The notes beneath the pieces are model-generated. The model was not told where the DNA came from, searched no databases, and saw only the letters and a list, made by a program, of their open reading frames with translations. The position numbers were made by a program, and so were the translations under genes. Shown piece by piece: positions 56,801 through 64,000 of a stretch of DNA of 64,000 nucleotides; the first letter of the stretch is position 1; the number at the start of each line of letters is the position of its first letter. This DNA comes from Brevinema_A sp051649245 (GTDB lineage Bacteria > Spirochaetota > Brevinematia > Brevinematales > Brevinemataceae), in assembly GCA_051649245.1 (NCBI GenBank), contig JBOFGS010000012.1:1-64000 (forward strand), read 5' to 3'.

Positions 56801-58173
56801 TTGATAATCCTACGGTTAATGGGCAATTATCTTTAAATAATATTCAGACAAAAATAGGATCTTTAAAAAATAAGATTCGTATTCCTGGAGTGGTTGCTAT
56901 TCCTATTTCAAATAATACAATTATCTTCCCTGATATTAATATTAATGCCGGAAGAGATAATAATTTTGGATTGAAAGGCAATCTGGAATTTAGAGATAGA
57001 GGGATTTCAGAAGCAAATATTCTTTTTTATAGTAAGAATGAAGAATTTACTAATAAAATTTCATCATTAAATTGGGATGCTCGTTTTCCTTATCTTAGTT
57101 TTAGGGGAAAAACATTAATTGATCAATTTTCCTTAAGTGGAAATGGAGGTTTGTTAACGTTAGCAGCAGATATTACAACAGAAAATATGACTATTGGCTT
57201 AGAATTAGGTGATTCATTTTCAACAATAGGGCGTTCAGAAGACACTGATATCAAGCCTGTGGTAGCATTGATGTCTTTACTTGAATTTGATGTAAACATT
57301 AATCTTCAACAAGGATTTCGTTTTGCTAATCAACTTTTTGATCTCACTTTTGAAAAGAATGCAGGCGTGGTAGCAATCCAAGGCAATATCTCTGATAATA
57401 CTATTTTAATAACAGGGGATATGGATATCACAAAAGGACGAATCAATTATTTAAATACCGATTTAAAAGTGGAATCAGGAACATTACAGTTTCCTATAGA
57501 GTATGGAGATCCATTACCTTTGTTAAATCTACAGACTATCACTACCAAGTTTTCTACTCAAAATGAACAAGTTGATATTTATGTTAATTTTCAAGGTAAA
57601 TTACCAAATGTTGAGTTAGCATCCATATCTTCAACCCCAACTCTTCAACCTAGTGAATTACTTAATATTTTAAGTGGTGGCACCACCGATCGCGTATCAT
57701 CACGTGATAATAACAATCAATCATCGGAAGAGTTTTTAGCAAATGGTGTCGAAGTTGCAGAGAATTTATTGTTTACTTCTCCTCTTTCACAAAGAATTCA
57801 ACGATTACTTCCTTTTATTGATATGATTGAAATTAAAACAGATTTTTTGGGCAATATCACGAGAGTCTTATCTGATGGTGGTATTGTTACAGGAGTCAGT
57901 ATTTTGCATGGTTCTGAATTGTCAATTGGTCAATTTATACCAAATCTTCCAAATTTTCAAGTCAGATATGATTTACGACTTGAATCCCCTTATAATTCAA
58001 GTGTCAATACCAGTGATGATCTGGTCCAAATACATAAAGCAGGTCTGGAGTGGTCTTATCCTATCAATCGATGGCGTCTTGCTATCAGACCTAGTATTTT
58101 AGGGAAAATTGGTGATCCTCAAAACGAAGCTCCTGAATTTCTTATCGAAAGTTCGGCAAGATTTAAATGGTAA
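53884..58173 (+). CDS. tamB: TamB/AsmA-like translocation and assembly protein
   Basis: TamB-type proteins bridge inner and outer membranes and move lipids or assist outer-membrane protein assembly. The 1429 residues have one N-terminal membrane helix (about 10-30), a huge beta-rich body and the conserved DUF490 region at the C-terminus, which includes the ITKGRINYLNTDLKVESGTL and PTLQPSELLNILSGG blocks. The start is GTG, with AAGGA upstream. It lies directly before bamA, the conserved partner order. Confidence 0.9.
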   Translation: MGKKINNFLSKTVFMFFFVYILCLGVFNISVALNKKYLEQFLTEKLFAKSITFNNVSNLPLVFISISDIFVEIDDNLSFSVEGVYFYYRFWKLFTGPWEQMLGDLRIEKIAFSGHINKIDDYIEQLRFEYLDPSTSTQISTPTNDNKKIEFHIQNMDMSVSVKQLEFVLRAMTEFRYSFFINNTKMNLKNNALDFGARMNMKSIWSNCVFLASSTFDTKASFSDVTNLVGDIYLNFLDLNLAGLPVIDKLVTLKLSMQSNQITPTFINQTKQNISFDTSNNDFQFGLDKSFVIAYDEFEEYELLDYAFAPGDWDFKFNLKQSDSWFVNSSLKSKEHPNYGLDLLFEHFTDNIYKLKLDLKTHYFGSIDANLLVYFEKGFYPLASGTLTLEDVRFILAGLVFSGDVVVDRIPNKNAMYLTAFNVEMNNGYIGHTATIFEFPPGQFIIKPVPIPNMAIEVNADIGKRVWVYIKALDVDGDFVYENIKLPFFGIPDARYRGDIYITKSVPGQPVFIGSQVKGYLDDEEQIVAEFKGKDNLLEISKFYFVNQDLLFKGTVDIKSFRSNTIVDINALGQLNTNAQIPIDVNVFVQKTNSLVTGMIDDQILFKTESDTINTAFNISFNNYLLDKIGLPGDLAGDLRIDFDTVGWKNFYIHHAGWTINDQTFHLSFDSSRVSNVLDVANLKIGLNTETLNGSGYFSISDNTGFAGAFNFQRGGSLSFATSVYTWKLNTDIYNFYISDLGKLPMLNKLNIPEQFISSVIMDLNFGLNGLFGNPDINAKIALNSAGNTPYFKLVIPVIEKTTNTLMLTNIRVRSDLINLDTDLFLENDTNYLSARLSGAFAFQDLAKTKYSLDFFSSNNLQLLKYQLSNLYFLSKRPMTLSGSVFASPEKYFWVSDHPRYGIAGSYLTKNKSWDFNFKSDSVQIHTTGCLTNENNIVAALTSELMLDKMLFSGDIHKMNGVLSLDTTINGNIDNPTVNGQLSLNNIQTKIGSLKNKIRIPGVVAIPISNNTIIFPDININAGRDNNFGLKGNLEFRDRGISEANILFYSKNEEFTNKISSLNWDARFPYLSFRGKTLIDQFSLSGNGGLLTLAADITTENMTIGLELGDSFSTIGRSEDTDIKPVVALMSLLEFDVNINLQQGFRFANQLFDLTFEKNAGVVAIQGNISDNTILITGDMDITKGRINYLNTDLKVESGTLQFPIEYGDPLPLLNLQTITTKFSTQNEQVDIYVNFQGKLPNVELASISSTPTLQPSELLNILSGGTTDRVSSRDNNNQSSEEFLANGVEVAENLLFTSPLSQRIQRLLPFIDMIEIKTDFLGNITRVLSDGGIVTGVSILHGSELSIGQFIPNLPNFQVRYDLRLESPYNSSVNTSDDLVQIHKAGLEWSYPINRWRLAIRPSILGKIGDPQNEAPEFLIESSARFKW

Positions 58174-58278
58174 CAATTCTATATTTTTACAACAACTTGA
58201 TTTTTTTAGAAAAATTTATTATAATAAAATCCTAACAAACATAGTAATATTTTTGTTAAAGTCCCCTAAGGTTGTAAT

Positions 58279-60702
58279 ATGATAAAAAAAATGAAGTTGT
58301 TGGTCTTTCTTTTTTTAATCTTTCCTATATTTGCACAAGAATCTAGAGTGATTGTAAATATTCAATTTCAAGGATTAAAAGCAACAACTCAAAATGATGT
58401 TTTATCTGTGATCAGTATTCGACCTGGTGATATTTATGACGAAAATCGTGTAAATATTGCTGTTAAAGATTTATATGCAATGGAACGATTTCAAAATATT
58501 AAAGTTAATGTACGTAATGTAACAGGAGGAGTGGATTTAATCTTTCAATTGACGGAAGAATCGCTGGTTGATAAGATTATTTTTGAAGGTGTTTCTCAAA
58601 TAAAAGCAAATAAACTAAAAAATGTTATTGACTTTAAAGCGGGTACTTCTTTTCGAGAAGCAAAGGCTCGTGCTGCTGTTTTTGCAATTAAGCAACATTA
58701 TAAAGAACAAGGTAATCTGGAAACTGAAGTTTCTTATCGTTTAGAACCAATTAAACAACTACCTGGTCAATTTGATTTGATTTTTCAGATTAAAGAAGGA
58801 TTAAAAATTGTTGTTCGTAGTATTAATTTTAAAGGTGTGACTGTTTTCAAACCAAGCCAACTTGAAAGTAAGATGAAAACCAAGAAAAAATTATGGATTT
58901 TCAAAAGTGGTATTTTAAAAGAAGAAGAATTTCTTCAAGATAAAGATCGTTTATTGATGTTTTATCAAGAAAATGGCTATGTAGATGCTGTAATCTCTGA
59001 TTTTTCTTGGCAAATCGATGATATTAATACGACTAATAAAAAAGGTGAAATTACGAAAACAATTCGTGGGATTAGCCTTGACATCACTATTGATGAAGGT
59101 GAAAAATATACTACTGGTTCTTTTTCATTTTCTGGTAGCACCATTTTTAATAAATCTGATCTTGAAAAATGGATTGATGTGAAAAAAGGTGATGTATACA
59201 ACAAAACAAAAATAGATATTATCCGTCAAAATATTTATAAAATGTATGCTGATCGTGGATACTTATTTGCAAATATTTCAGCAATCCAAGAAAAAAGATC
59301 TGATAATATTGTTGACACAGAGTTTGTTATTTTTGAAGGTTCTCGAGCACATGTTGAAAATGTGTTTATTCGTGGAAATCATAAAACATTGCCTAGTGTT
59401 ATTCGTCGTTATATTCAAATTAAAGAGGGCGAACTTTATGTTAATAATAAGTTAGAGCAAAGTTTTAATCGCCTTATGCAGACTCAGTTTTTCTCAAATG
59501 TTCGTATTGAACCTTCTGCAGGTAGCACAGATGGGCTGGTTAATTTAGATTTTATTGTGACTGAAGCAGAAACAGGTATGATTGAATTTTTTCTTGGTTA
59601 TGGTACCGTGAGTGGATTTAGTGGTGGTATCAAACTTTCCGAGAAAAATTTACTTGGACGAGGATGGCAAATATCTATTCGAGGTGAATACGGAGAATTC
59701 CGACAACTAGGAGAAATCACTTTTACGGAACCCTCAATCTTAAATTCACCGTTTTCTGTTAGTTTGATTCTTGGTGTCTTCAATACTATTTTTGATGATA
59801 TACCTACAGATTCTAATGGTGACGGATTTATTGATGGTACTGACTTTAATTATATAAAAAATCCTGATCAGGTATTAAATGAATTTAACTCAGATAGTGA
59901 ATATACACGATTGAGTTTTCGTATTGGATTAGCTTTTGGCGTTCAGTTTGCTGTTTATTGGAATGCCAATTTTGGCTATGAAATTAATATTTTTCGAGAT
60001 TTTAAAGCTAAAAACTTAGGTTCTCCATTAAAATTTGATGGTATTTGGCAACTTGATAAAGAATTAGTAGACTCTATTAATTTTGGTTGGACAGTTCAAA
60101 GTACAATATACTCTACCATACGATTTAATAATACAGACGGTGGTCTTTGGCCAACCAAAGGTATTAATACCGCTGCGTTTATTTCTTTTGCGGGTGTTGG
60201 TGGAGATATTTATTTTATCAATCTCACTTATAACTTTGATGCCTATTGGAATCCTTTTTGGAAATTTACTATTGCATTTCATTATGATATGGCATTCTTA
60301 TTTCCTCAGATTGGTGGAAGATTTGTTATTCGTGATGCCAATCGTCTAAATTTTGATGGTGTTTATAAAATGCGTGGTTGGCTCAATTTTTTGAGTCGTG
60401 GTGAAGCGTCTTCATATTTTTCCATTGAAACAAGACTTCCGATTTGGAGTTTTATTGGGGCTGTTGCATTTTGGGATTATGGAGCTATATTCTCAAAATA
60501 TGATCGATTTACTTTAAATCAATCAGATTACATTATGAGTTTTGGGTTAGGGCTTGCTGTTAATCTACCTGTTCTTCCTATTAGGCTTTATGTAGCACGA
60601 CCGGTAGAATGGAATGCTTCACAGCAACGCTTCCAACTAGCAAATACACCTGATTTCTTTAAAGGATTTGAGTTTGTATTTTCTATACAAGGATTATTTT
60701 AA
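58279..60702 (+). CDS. bamA: Outer-membrane protein assembly factor BamA
   Basis: BamA inserts beta-barrel proteins into the outer membrane. The signal peptide is residues 1 to about 20; five POTRA-like domains follow (about 22-430), and the C-terminal barrel covers about 440-807. The barrel contains GLWPTKGINTAAF and YKMRGWLN, and the last residue is Phe, the usual outer-membrane signal. There is no lipobox. The 807-residue length fits. In Treponema the next gene is an OmpH/Skp homolog; here it is a broken small ORF and flaB. Confidence 0.94.
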   Translation: MIKKMKLLVFLFLIFPIFAQESRVIVNIQFQGLKATTQNDVLSVISIRPGDIYDENRVNIAVKDLYAMERFQNIKVNVRNVTGGVDLIFQLTEESLVDKIIFEGVSQIKANKLKNVIDFKAGTSFREAKARAAVFAIKQHYKEQGNLETEVSYRLEPIKQLPGQFDLIFQIKEGLKIVVRSINFKGVTVFKPSQLESKMKTKKKLWIFKSGILKEEEFLQDKDRLLMFYQENGYVDAVISDFSWQIDDINTTNKKGEITKTIRGISLDITIDEGEKYTTGSFSFSGSTIFNKSDLEKWIDVKKGDVYNKTKIDIIRQNIYKMYADRGYLFANISAIQEKRSDNIVDTEFVIFEGSRAHVENVFIRGNHKTLPSVIRRYIQIKEGELYVNNKLEQSFNRLMQTQFFSNVRIEPSAGSTDGLVNLDFIVTEAETGMIEFFLGYGTVSGFSGGIKLSEKNLLGRGWQISIRGEYGEFRQLGEITFTEPSILNSPFSVSLILGVFNTIFDDIPTDSNGDGFIDGTDFNYIKNPDQVLNEFNSDSEYTRLSFRIGLAFGVQFAVYWNANFGYEINIFRDFKAKNLGSPLKFDGIWQLDKELVDSINFGWTVQSTIYSTIRFNNTDGGLWPTKGINTAAFISFAGVGGDIYFINLTYNFDAYWNPFWKFTIAFHYDMAFLFPQIGGRFVIRDANRLNFDGVYKMRGWLNFLSRGEASSYFSIETRLPIWSFIGAVAFWDYGAIFSKYDRFTLNQSDYIMSFGLGLAVNLPVLPIRLYVARPVEWNASQQRFQLANTPDFFKGFEFVFSIQGLF

Positions 60703-60720
60703 GAACAAGAGAACATCGAG

Positions 60721-60957
60721 ATGCCCATAGAAGAATATATGGCAACGTTAGCGTTATTTTTGTGTGAAAATAATACTAACATGTCGTTACAAGAATTAGC
60801 GATGTATGTGAATCATAATGAATTTTCCAGTAATACTTGAAAACCATCTAGTGAAAAATCATCATTAGGAATAGGAAAGTATCTGAGTATCTTATATCAA
60901 TACTATAAAAATAAAAATGATGAACATATCGCAAATGTCATTGCCCTTTTTTTGTAG
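60721..60957 (+). pseudogene. Small ORF interrupted by an in-frame TGA
   Basis: From an ATG at 60721 the frame runs 39 codons to TGA at 60838-60840, then stays open for 38 more codons to a TAG ending at 60957. Read through, the product would be about 78 residues and helical, beginning MPIEEYMATLALFL and ending NDEHIANVIALFL. The sense codon lost might be CGA (Arg). There is no strong ribosome site. A broken gene is the simplest reading; a chance frame or recoding are alternatives. No family is recognised. Confidence 0.45.
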
Positions 60958-61000
60958 CTCAAAATGGAATTCCTACTCACAAAAACAGATAGAATATTTT

Positions 61001-61042
61001 TTATAAATAAAAGCTGCAAATATGTATTTGCAGCTTTTATTT
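61001..61042. terminator. Large symmetric terminator after the bamA region
   Basis: ATAAATAAAAGCTGCAAATA pairs with TATTTGCAGCTTTTATTTAT, a 20-bp stem with a TG loop and A/T tracts. It probably ends the ATPase-TPR-tamB-bamA transcript. Confidence 0.85.
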
Positions 61043-61082
61043 ATTTCTATATAGTTTATGGATTATGATAAATATTACTTGT

Positions 61083-61113
61083 AAAAATAACCTTGCTTTG
61101 CAAGGTTATTTTT
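61083..61113. terminator. Terminator downstream of flaB
   Basis: AAAAATAACCTTGC and GCAAGGTTATTTTT form a 14-bp palindrome with a TTT loop. It lies just after flaB on the minus strand, which gains a T tract there. Confidence 0.9.
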
Positions 61114-61128
61114 ATGAAATAGATAATA

Positions 61129-62001
61129 TTATCTTAGTAATTGTAAAACAAGTTGTGGTTGTTGGTTTGCTTGAGCAAGCATTGCATTTGCAGCTTGTAT
61201 CATCACTTGATTTCTTGCATGTGCACTTGATTCTTTAGCCATATTTGTATCTCTAATTTGAGATTCTGCAGCTTGAAGATTTTCATAACCAACTAAAATA
61301 GAACGTGATGCAGATTCCAATCTATTTTGGTATGCACCAAGATCAGCTCTTTGTGAGTTAACTCTTCTGAGTGCTTGGTCAACAAGTCCAATAACAGAGT
61401 TTGAGGAATTTTGAGTGCTTAATGAAATAAATGAAGCTGTTGCAGGATTTCCAATAGGTGATTTTAAACCAAGAGCTTGGGAGTTCATTGTTCCAATGTA
61501 TAAACGAACTCTTTCATCCATATTTGCACCAACATGAAGATACATAGATGCTTGAGCAGGTGCTTCTGCGGTAGGTTTTGCAAATGTCCCTGTTAACATT
61601 TTCATTCCATTGAATTGAGCTTGAGAAGCAATACGATCCAATTCACTAATCATTTGTGAAACTTCAACTTGGATATACTGACGATCTTCGTCTGTATAAA
61701 TTCCGTTAGCTGACTGGATTGATAACTCACGAATACGTTGCAAAATAGCAGTCGTTTCAGATAAATATCCTTCAGTAGTTTGGATAAATGAAATCCCATC
61801 TTGGACGTTCATATTTGCACGGTTTAAACCTTTGATCTGGGTACGCATTTTTTCAGAAACTGCTAGACCTGAAGCATCATCAGCAGAACGATTAATACGC
61901 ATTCCAGAAGATAATTTTTCCATAGTCTTGCTATTTGCAAGATTTTGTATGGACATCTGTCGATTTCCGAAGATCGCAGAAATGTTATTATTAATAACCA
62001 T
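61129..62001 (-). CDS. flaB: Flagellin, FlaB-type filament core protein
   Basis: FlaB builds the core of the periplasmic flagellar filament. The N-terminal D0/D1 part (NLANSKTMEKLSSGMRINRS, ADDASGLAVSEKMRTQIKGL) and the C-terminal part (ANAMLAQANQQPQLVLQLLR) are classic; the middle is short, as in spirochaetal FlaB (290 residues). There is no signal peptide, so it leaves by the flagellar export gate. GGAGG lies 4 bases before the ATG. A sigma-28-like promoter and a hairpin leader lie upstream (62059-62085 and 62006-62050). Confidence 0.96.
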   Translation of the reverse strand: MVINNNISAIFGNRQMSIQNLANSKTMEKLSSGMRINRSADDASGLAVSEKMRTQIKGLNRANMNVQDGISFIQTTEGYLSETTAILQRIRELSIQSANGIYTDEDRQYIQVEVSQMISELDRIASQAQFNGMKMLTGTFAKPTAEAPAQASMYLHVGANMDERVRLYIGTMNSQALGLKSPIGNPATASFISLSTQNSSNSVIGLVDQALRRVNSQRADLGAYQNRLESASRSILVGYENLQAAESQIRDTNMAKESSAHARNQVMIQAANAMLAQANQQPQLVLQLLR

Positions 62002-62005
62002 ATAT

Positions 62006-62050
62006 CCTCCGTGATATTATGTATCAGTTATTTTTAGTGCATCCTTGCAC
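62006..62050 (-). promoter_or_regulatory. flaB leader with a CsrA-like hairpin and a GGA in the ribosome site
   Basis: On the minus strand, GTGCAAGGATGCAC (62050-62037) is a hairpin with GGA in its loop. It matches the CsrA consensus RUACARGGAUGU at 10 of 12 bases. The Shine-Dalgarno GGAGG (62010-62006) supplies a second GGA. The hairpin would lie at the very start of the flaB transcript if the sigma-28 site upstream is used. CsrA could thus block ribosome loading. The protein CsrA and its antagonist FliW are outside the window. Confidence 0.6.
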
Positions 62051-62058
62051 ATAATTTA

Positions 62059-62085
62059 TTGTCGGTGATTATCAAAAAAGCTTGA
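62059..62085 (-). promoter_or_regulatory. Candidate sigma-28 promoter of flaB
   Basis: Read on the minus strand, TCAA (62085-62082), 15 bases, ACCGACAA (62066-62059) resembles TAAA-N15-GCCGATAA with 3 of 4 and 6 of 8 matches. The start point would be near 62052. Confidence 0.55.
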
Positions 62086-62131
62086 TAATTTTTTAATAAA
62101 TATTTTTATTACATTAATTTTTAGGTAGAAG

Positions 62132-62437
62132 CTACGTGTTTAGCGATTTTTCTATCATGTTGGCAAGTCCAAATCCACCTGTTTTAGAGCTTATTTTTGC
62201 ATATTCGGTATTGAGCATTCCATCAAAAATCTCTTGTCCTGGATTGTTTTTACCTAAAAAAGATGTATTATTGACTGTTTTTTTCATTTCTTTAAACATC
62301 ATTTCAATAAATAATGCTTCAAATTCTTGAGCAACTGCTTTTGTATTTTTTGTGTCATGTGCTTTATTTTTTAAATGAGCAAATTCATGATCTTGAGATC
62401 TGTTCATTGATAGATTATTCATCGATGTGATTTGCAT
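62132..62437 (-). CDS. flgJ: FlgJ-type rod-binding protein
   Basis: The 101 residues are the N-terminal rod-chaperone domain of FlgJ without the muramidase part: AVAQEFEALFIEMMFKEMKK and PGQEIFDGMLNTEYAKIS are the family blocks. It helps assemble the flagellar rod in the periplasm; wall cleavage must come from another enzyme. AGAGG precedes the ATG. It lies upstream of flaB on the same strand, but flaB has its own promoter. Confidence 0.87.
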   Translation of the reverse strand: MQITSMNNLSMNRSQDHEFAHLKNKAHDTKNTKAVAQEFEALFIEMMFKEMKKTVNNTSFLGKNNPGQEIFDGMLNTEYAKISSKTGGFGLANMIEKSLNT

Positions 62438-62478
62438 AGCTGACCTCTTAAATATTTTAAAATTCTTTTGATTTAATA

Positions 62479-62486
62479 TTATCGGA
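62479..62486 (-). promoter_or_regulatory. Candidate sigma-28 -10 element of flgJ
   Basis: TCCGATAA (minus strand) matches 7 of 8 bases of GCCGATAA and lies about 42 bases before the flgJ start. The -35 element is poor. Confidence 0.4.
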
Positions 62487-62534
62487 CTTTTGGTTAAATG
62501 GGATGATACTTTTTATCATTTTTATTAATAAAAA

Positions 62535-62563
62535 TTGAGAAAACAAGACCCTTGTGCTATACT
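62535..62563 (+). promoter_or_regulatory. Promoter of the lipoprotein gene
   Basis: TTGAGA (62535-62540), 17 bases, TATACT (62558-62563), about 23 bases before the gene. Confidence 0.72.
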
Positions 62564-62586
62564 AAAGTTATACGGAGAAGAAGATC

Positions 62587-63000
62587 ATGAAAAAAAATAT
62601 GATTGTGATGATGTTGTTATTTTGTGGTTGTTCTACAGAAACAAATATATCAACGTTCAGAAATTTATTGATAGGTAGATACAGTATTCATCTTGCTGCA
62701 CGTGAATTTTTTGTTCGTGAACAAAAAGATTTGATTCCCAATACTTTTGATGATGATCAAATAGAGTTTGATGGAAATAGTGATCTTCAATTTTTGATCA
62801 ATAACATTCCAACACATGTTTGGTCTTTTGTTGAGAAAAAAAGAGGGGATAAAGCTATCTTTCGTTTGGTGAATCAAGATAAATACGTTGGTGTTATACT
62901 TGATGGATCTCTCTTAGTAGTTCAAACTAATGTTGTTTCTTCTCCTGATAAGGTTACATTTGAATGGGTTGTTCCATTTGCGACAAAACAAGATCAATAA
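62587..63000 (+). CDS. Putative lipoprotein
   Basis: 137 residues. The N-terminus MKKNMIVMMLLFCGCSTE has a basic start, a hydrophobic core and a lipobox-like FCGC, so it is probably lipidated at Cys15. The body has no known motif. GGAGAAG precedes the ATG. It has its own promoter and a terminator, so it is a single-gene unit. Confidence 0.7.
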   Translation: MKKNMIVMMLLFCGCSTETNISTFRNLLIGRYSIHLAAREFFVREQKDLIPNTFDDDQIEFDGNSDLQFLINNIPTHVWSFVEKKRGDKAIFRLVNQDKYVGVILDGSLLVVQTNVVSSPDKVTFEWVVPFATKQDQ

Positions 63001-63026
63001 AAAACGCACAAAATAGTGCGTTTTTT
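62999..63026. terminator. Bidirectional terminator between the lipoprotein gene and recO
   Basis: AAAAAACGCAC pairs with GTGCGTTTTTT around a short loop, with T tracts on both strands. Confidence 0.9.
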
Positions 63027-63661
63027 CAAATAGAATCAAATTTTAATAATTCCAACGAATGCGGTAATTTTCCTTTTGCATCTTGCAATGCATAGGAAAA
63101 AAAATAAGCTAGTTCTTGTTTACGTGGAGATGAGATATTTTTTCCTTGTAAAAAATTCATAGAATGTTCCCGTGAATCAGAAAGAAATCGCAGTGTTTGA
63201 GGTTTGAGCTGATTTTTTTCTCTAATCTCAAGCCAACTTTCACAAGAAAGAAATTTTCCTAAGAAAAATAAGAGATATTTTTCATCTAAAGTCTCATAGA
63301 ATAGTTCAAATGCTTCTTTTAGATCATTATAATAAGGAAATAGATCACCTTCGAGTAAGAAATGATCTAATAACTCTAAGGTGAAAAATATAAATCCCAT
63401 TTGTTTTAGATCATTACGTGCTTGAAAAGAAGATAACAGTAATTTACTATCTGTAAGTCTTAATCCGTCTTTTTGGCTAATAATCAATCCTTCAATAAAA
63501 GATCCTGATTGGATCATTGCTCGACGAGCACCTGTTTCAAGAGCGGCACCATAAGCAATAACTTTTATCTTACCTGCTTTTTTATCCAAAAAATTCAGTA
63601 TCAAATGTCCTTCACCAAATCCTTTTTTTGATAGGACTAATCCTTCACAATGTTGATTCAT
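63026..63661 (-). CDS. recO: DNA repair protein RecO
   Basis: RecO loads RecA onto SSB-coated DNA with RecR. The N-terminal OB fold is clear: GLVLSKKGFGEGHLILNFLD, then AGKIKVIAYGA. The helical remainder is diverged. The zinc finger of some RecO proteins is not seen. The 211-residue length is slightly short. It is 2 bases after the stop of the upstream gene. Confidence 0.85.
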   Translation of the reverse strand: MNQHCEGLVLSKKGFGEGHLILNFLDKKAGKIKVIAYGAALETGARRAMIQSGSFIEGLIISQKDGLRLTDSKLLLSSFQARNDLKQMGFIFFTLELLDHFLLEGDLFPYYNDLKEAFELFYETLDEKYLLFFLGKFLSCESWLEIREKNQLKPQTLRFLSDSREHSMNFLQGKNISSPRKQELAYFFSYALQDAKGKLPHSLELLKFDSI

Positions 63662-63663
63662 TA

Positions 63664-64000
63664 TTAGATTTCATCATCAATAATTGCTTCATCACTATGC
63701 AACATTTCTTCAATAGGAGCTCCTGGATAAATTTTTTCGATCAACGTTAATTTTTTATTGTTATTTTCCATAATCCCAAAAGAACCACTTCCTAAATATA
63801 CTAAGTATTTATTCTGAGATAACTTATCTTTAATTGATTCGGAAACTTTTTTATAGACACAATCAAAATGTGCTAAACAATCATGCTCATAATCATGTAA
63901 AGCATACATGATTTCACGAATAGCCCGTTCACAAATAGGACATGTTTGTGTAATATCAATAGTGATCGTATTAGTTTTTTTAGGTTCTATCTCAGATGCT
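63664..64000 (-). CDS. Conserved zinc-ribbon protein upstream of recO (5' end cut by the window)
   Basis: The frame is open to the window edge, so the start is missing. About 111 residues are visible. A CPIC pair (TCPICERAIREI) and a later His/Cys cluster, HFDCVYKK, may bind zinc; the middle part YLGSGSFGIM is characteristic of a small spirochaetal family next to recO. Function unknown; a nucleic-acid role is possible from the zinc ribbon. An internal ATG at 63909 would cut off the CxxC and is unlikely. Confidence 0.7.
   Translation of the reverse strand, partial: ASEIEPKKTNTITIDITQTCPICERAIREIMYALHDYEHDCLAHFDCVYKKVSESIKDKLSQNKYLVYLGSGSFGIMENNNKKLTLIEKIYPGAPIEEMLHSDEAIIDDEI

Noticed and set aside
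59598..60349. Frames on both strands inside bamA
   Set aside because: They lie fully within the BamA barrel coding region and have no ribosome sites or motifs.
60838..60840. TGA as selenocysteine or tryptophan
   Set aside because: Tryptophan is TGG in every gene here and TGA ends normal genes; no selenocysteine hairpin is clear. A broken gene is simpler.
1..64000. CRISPR, prophage, insertion sequence or toxin-antitoxin pair
   Set aside because: No direct-repeat array, transposase, integrase, phage structural gene or recognisable toxin pair was seen on either strand.

Overview
The window is a strongly AT-rich chromosome segment that looks spirochaetal. The evidence is gene content: a fliK-flgD-flgE-flbD-motA-motB cluster, a FlaB-type flagellin, a flagellar sigma-28 factor, a 900-residue GreA fused behind a long N-terminal region, Bat-type von Willebrand factor proteins, and a TPR-TamB-BamA envelope operon. 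I cannot fix the genus. The AT content suggests one of the low-GC lineages (Brevinema-like or Brachyspira-like), which is inference. I saw no phage, insertion sequence or CRISPR array; nearly all of it is core housekeeping DNA.

Layout. 1-6000: the 3' end of a 5S rRNA gene, thiol peroxidase, then the hook/motor operon. 6060-13245: thioredoxin reductase, a lytic transglycosylase, a helical protein and the extended GreA. 13400-20850: a DUF2723 membrane protein and small partner, then metG, ackA, an rRNA methyltransferase and rseP. 20880-24900: a PAS-like and a DUF4340 protein, phoH, a probable structured RNA of the 6S kind on the minus strand, a membrane protein, HPr and the hibernation factor. 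24990-30450 (minus): fliA, an acidic membrane protein, tldD, miaB and a TPR protein. 30600-34120: two Bat genes facing an ankyrin gene, an unknown and ymdB. 34230-39600: a glycosyltransferase, Mrp, tRNA-Phe, rpmH, a fused rnpA-yidD, and the convergent frr-uppS-cdsA cluster. 39745-47070: a sigma-70 factor with a cysteine-rich insert, acpS, a HAD phosphatase, a transglutaminase-like TPR protein with a membrane partner, thyX, rarA and two small exported proteins. 47150-60700: glycogen phosphorylase, an SMC-like ATPase with a membrane hairpin, a TPR protein, tamB and bamA. 60720-64000: a small ORF broken by TGA, flaB, a FlgJ-type rod protein, a lipoprotein, recO and a partial zinc-ribbon gene.

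How it works together. Flagellar genes are spread over four places and appear linked by sigma-28-like promoters; the flaB leader also carries what looks like a two-site CsrA control element. Envelope biogenesis is well represented (TamB, BamA, RseP, UppS, CdsA, lytic transglycosylase, YidD). Many convergent gene pairs share one symmetric hairpin that can end transcription from both sides.

Most interesting: FlgE has no cysteine at all, and Ser sits at position 178 where other spirochaetes use Cys178 to crosslink hook subunits to Lys165; the CsrA-like flaB leader; the 146-nt rod-shaped RNA behind phoH; the RnpA-YidD fusion; the four-cysteine insert in the sigma factor; and an ATPase with transmembrane segments joined to the TamB/BamA operon.
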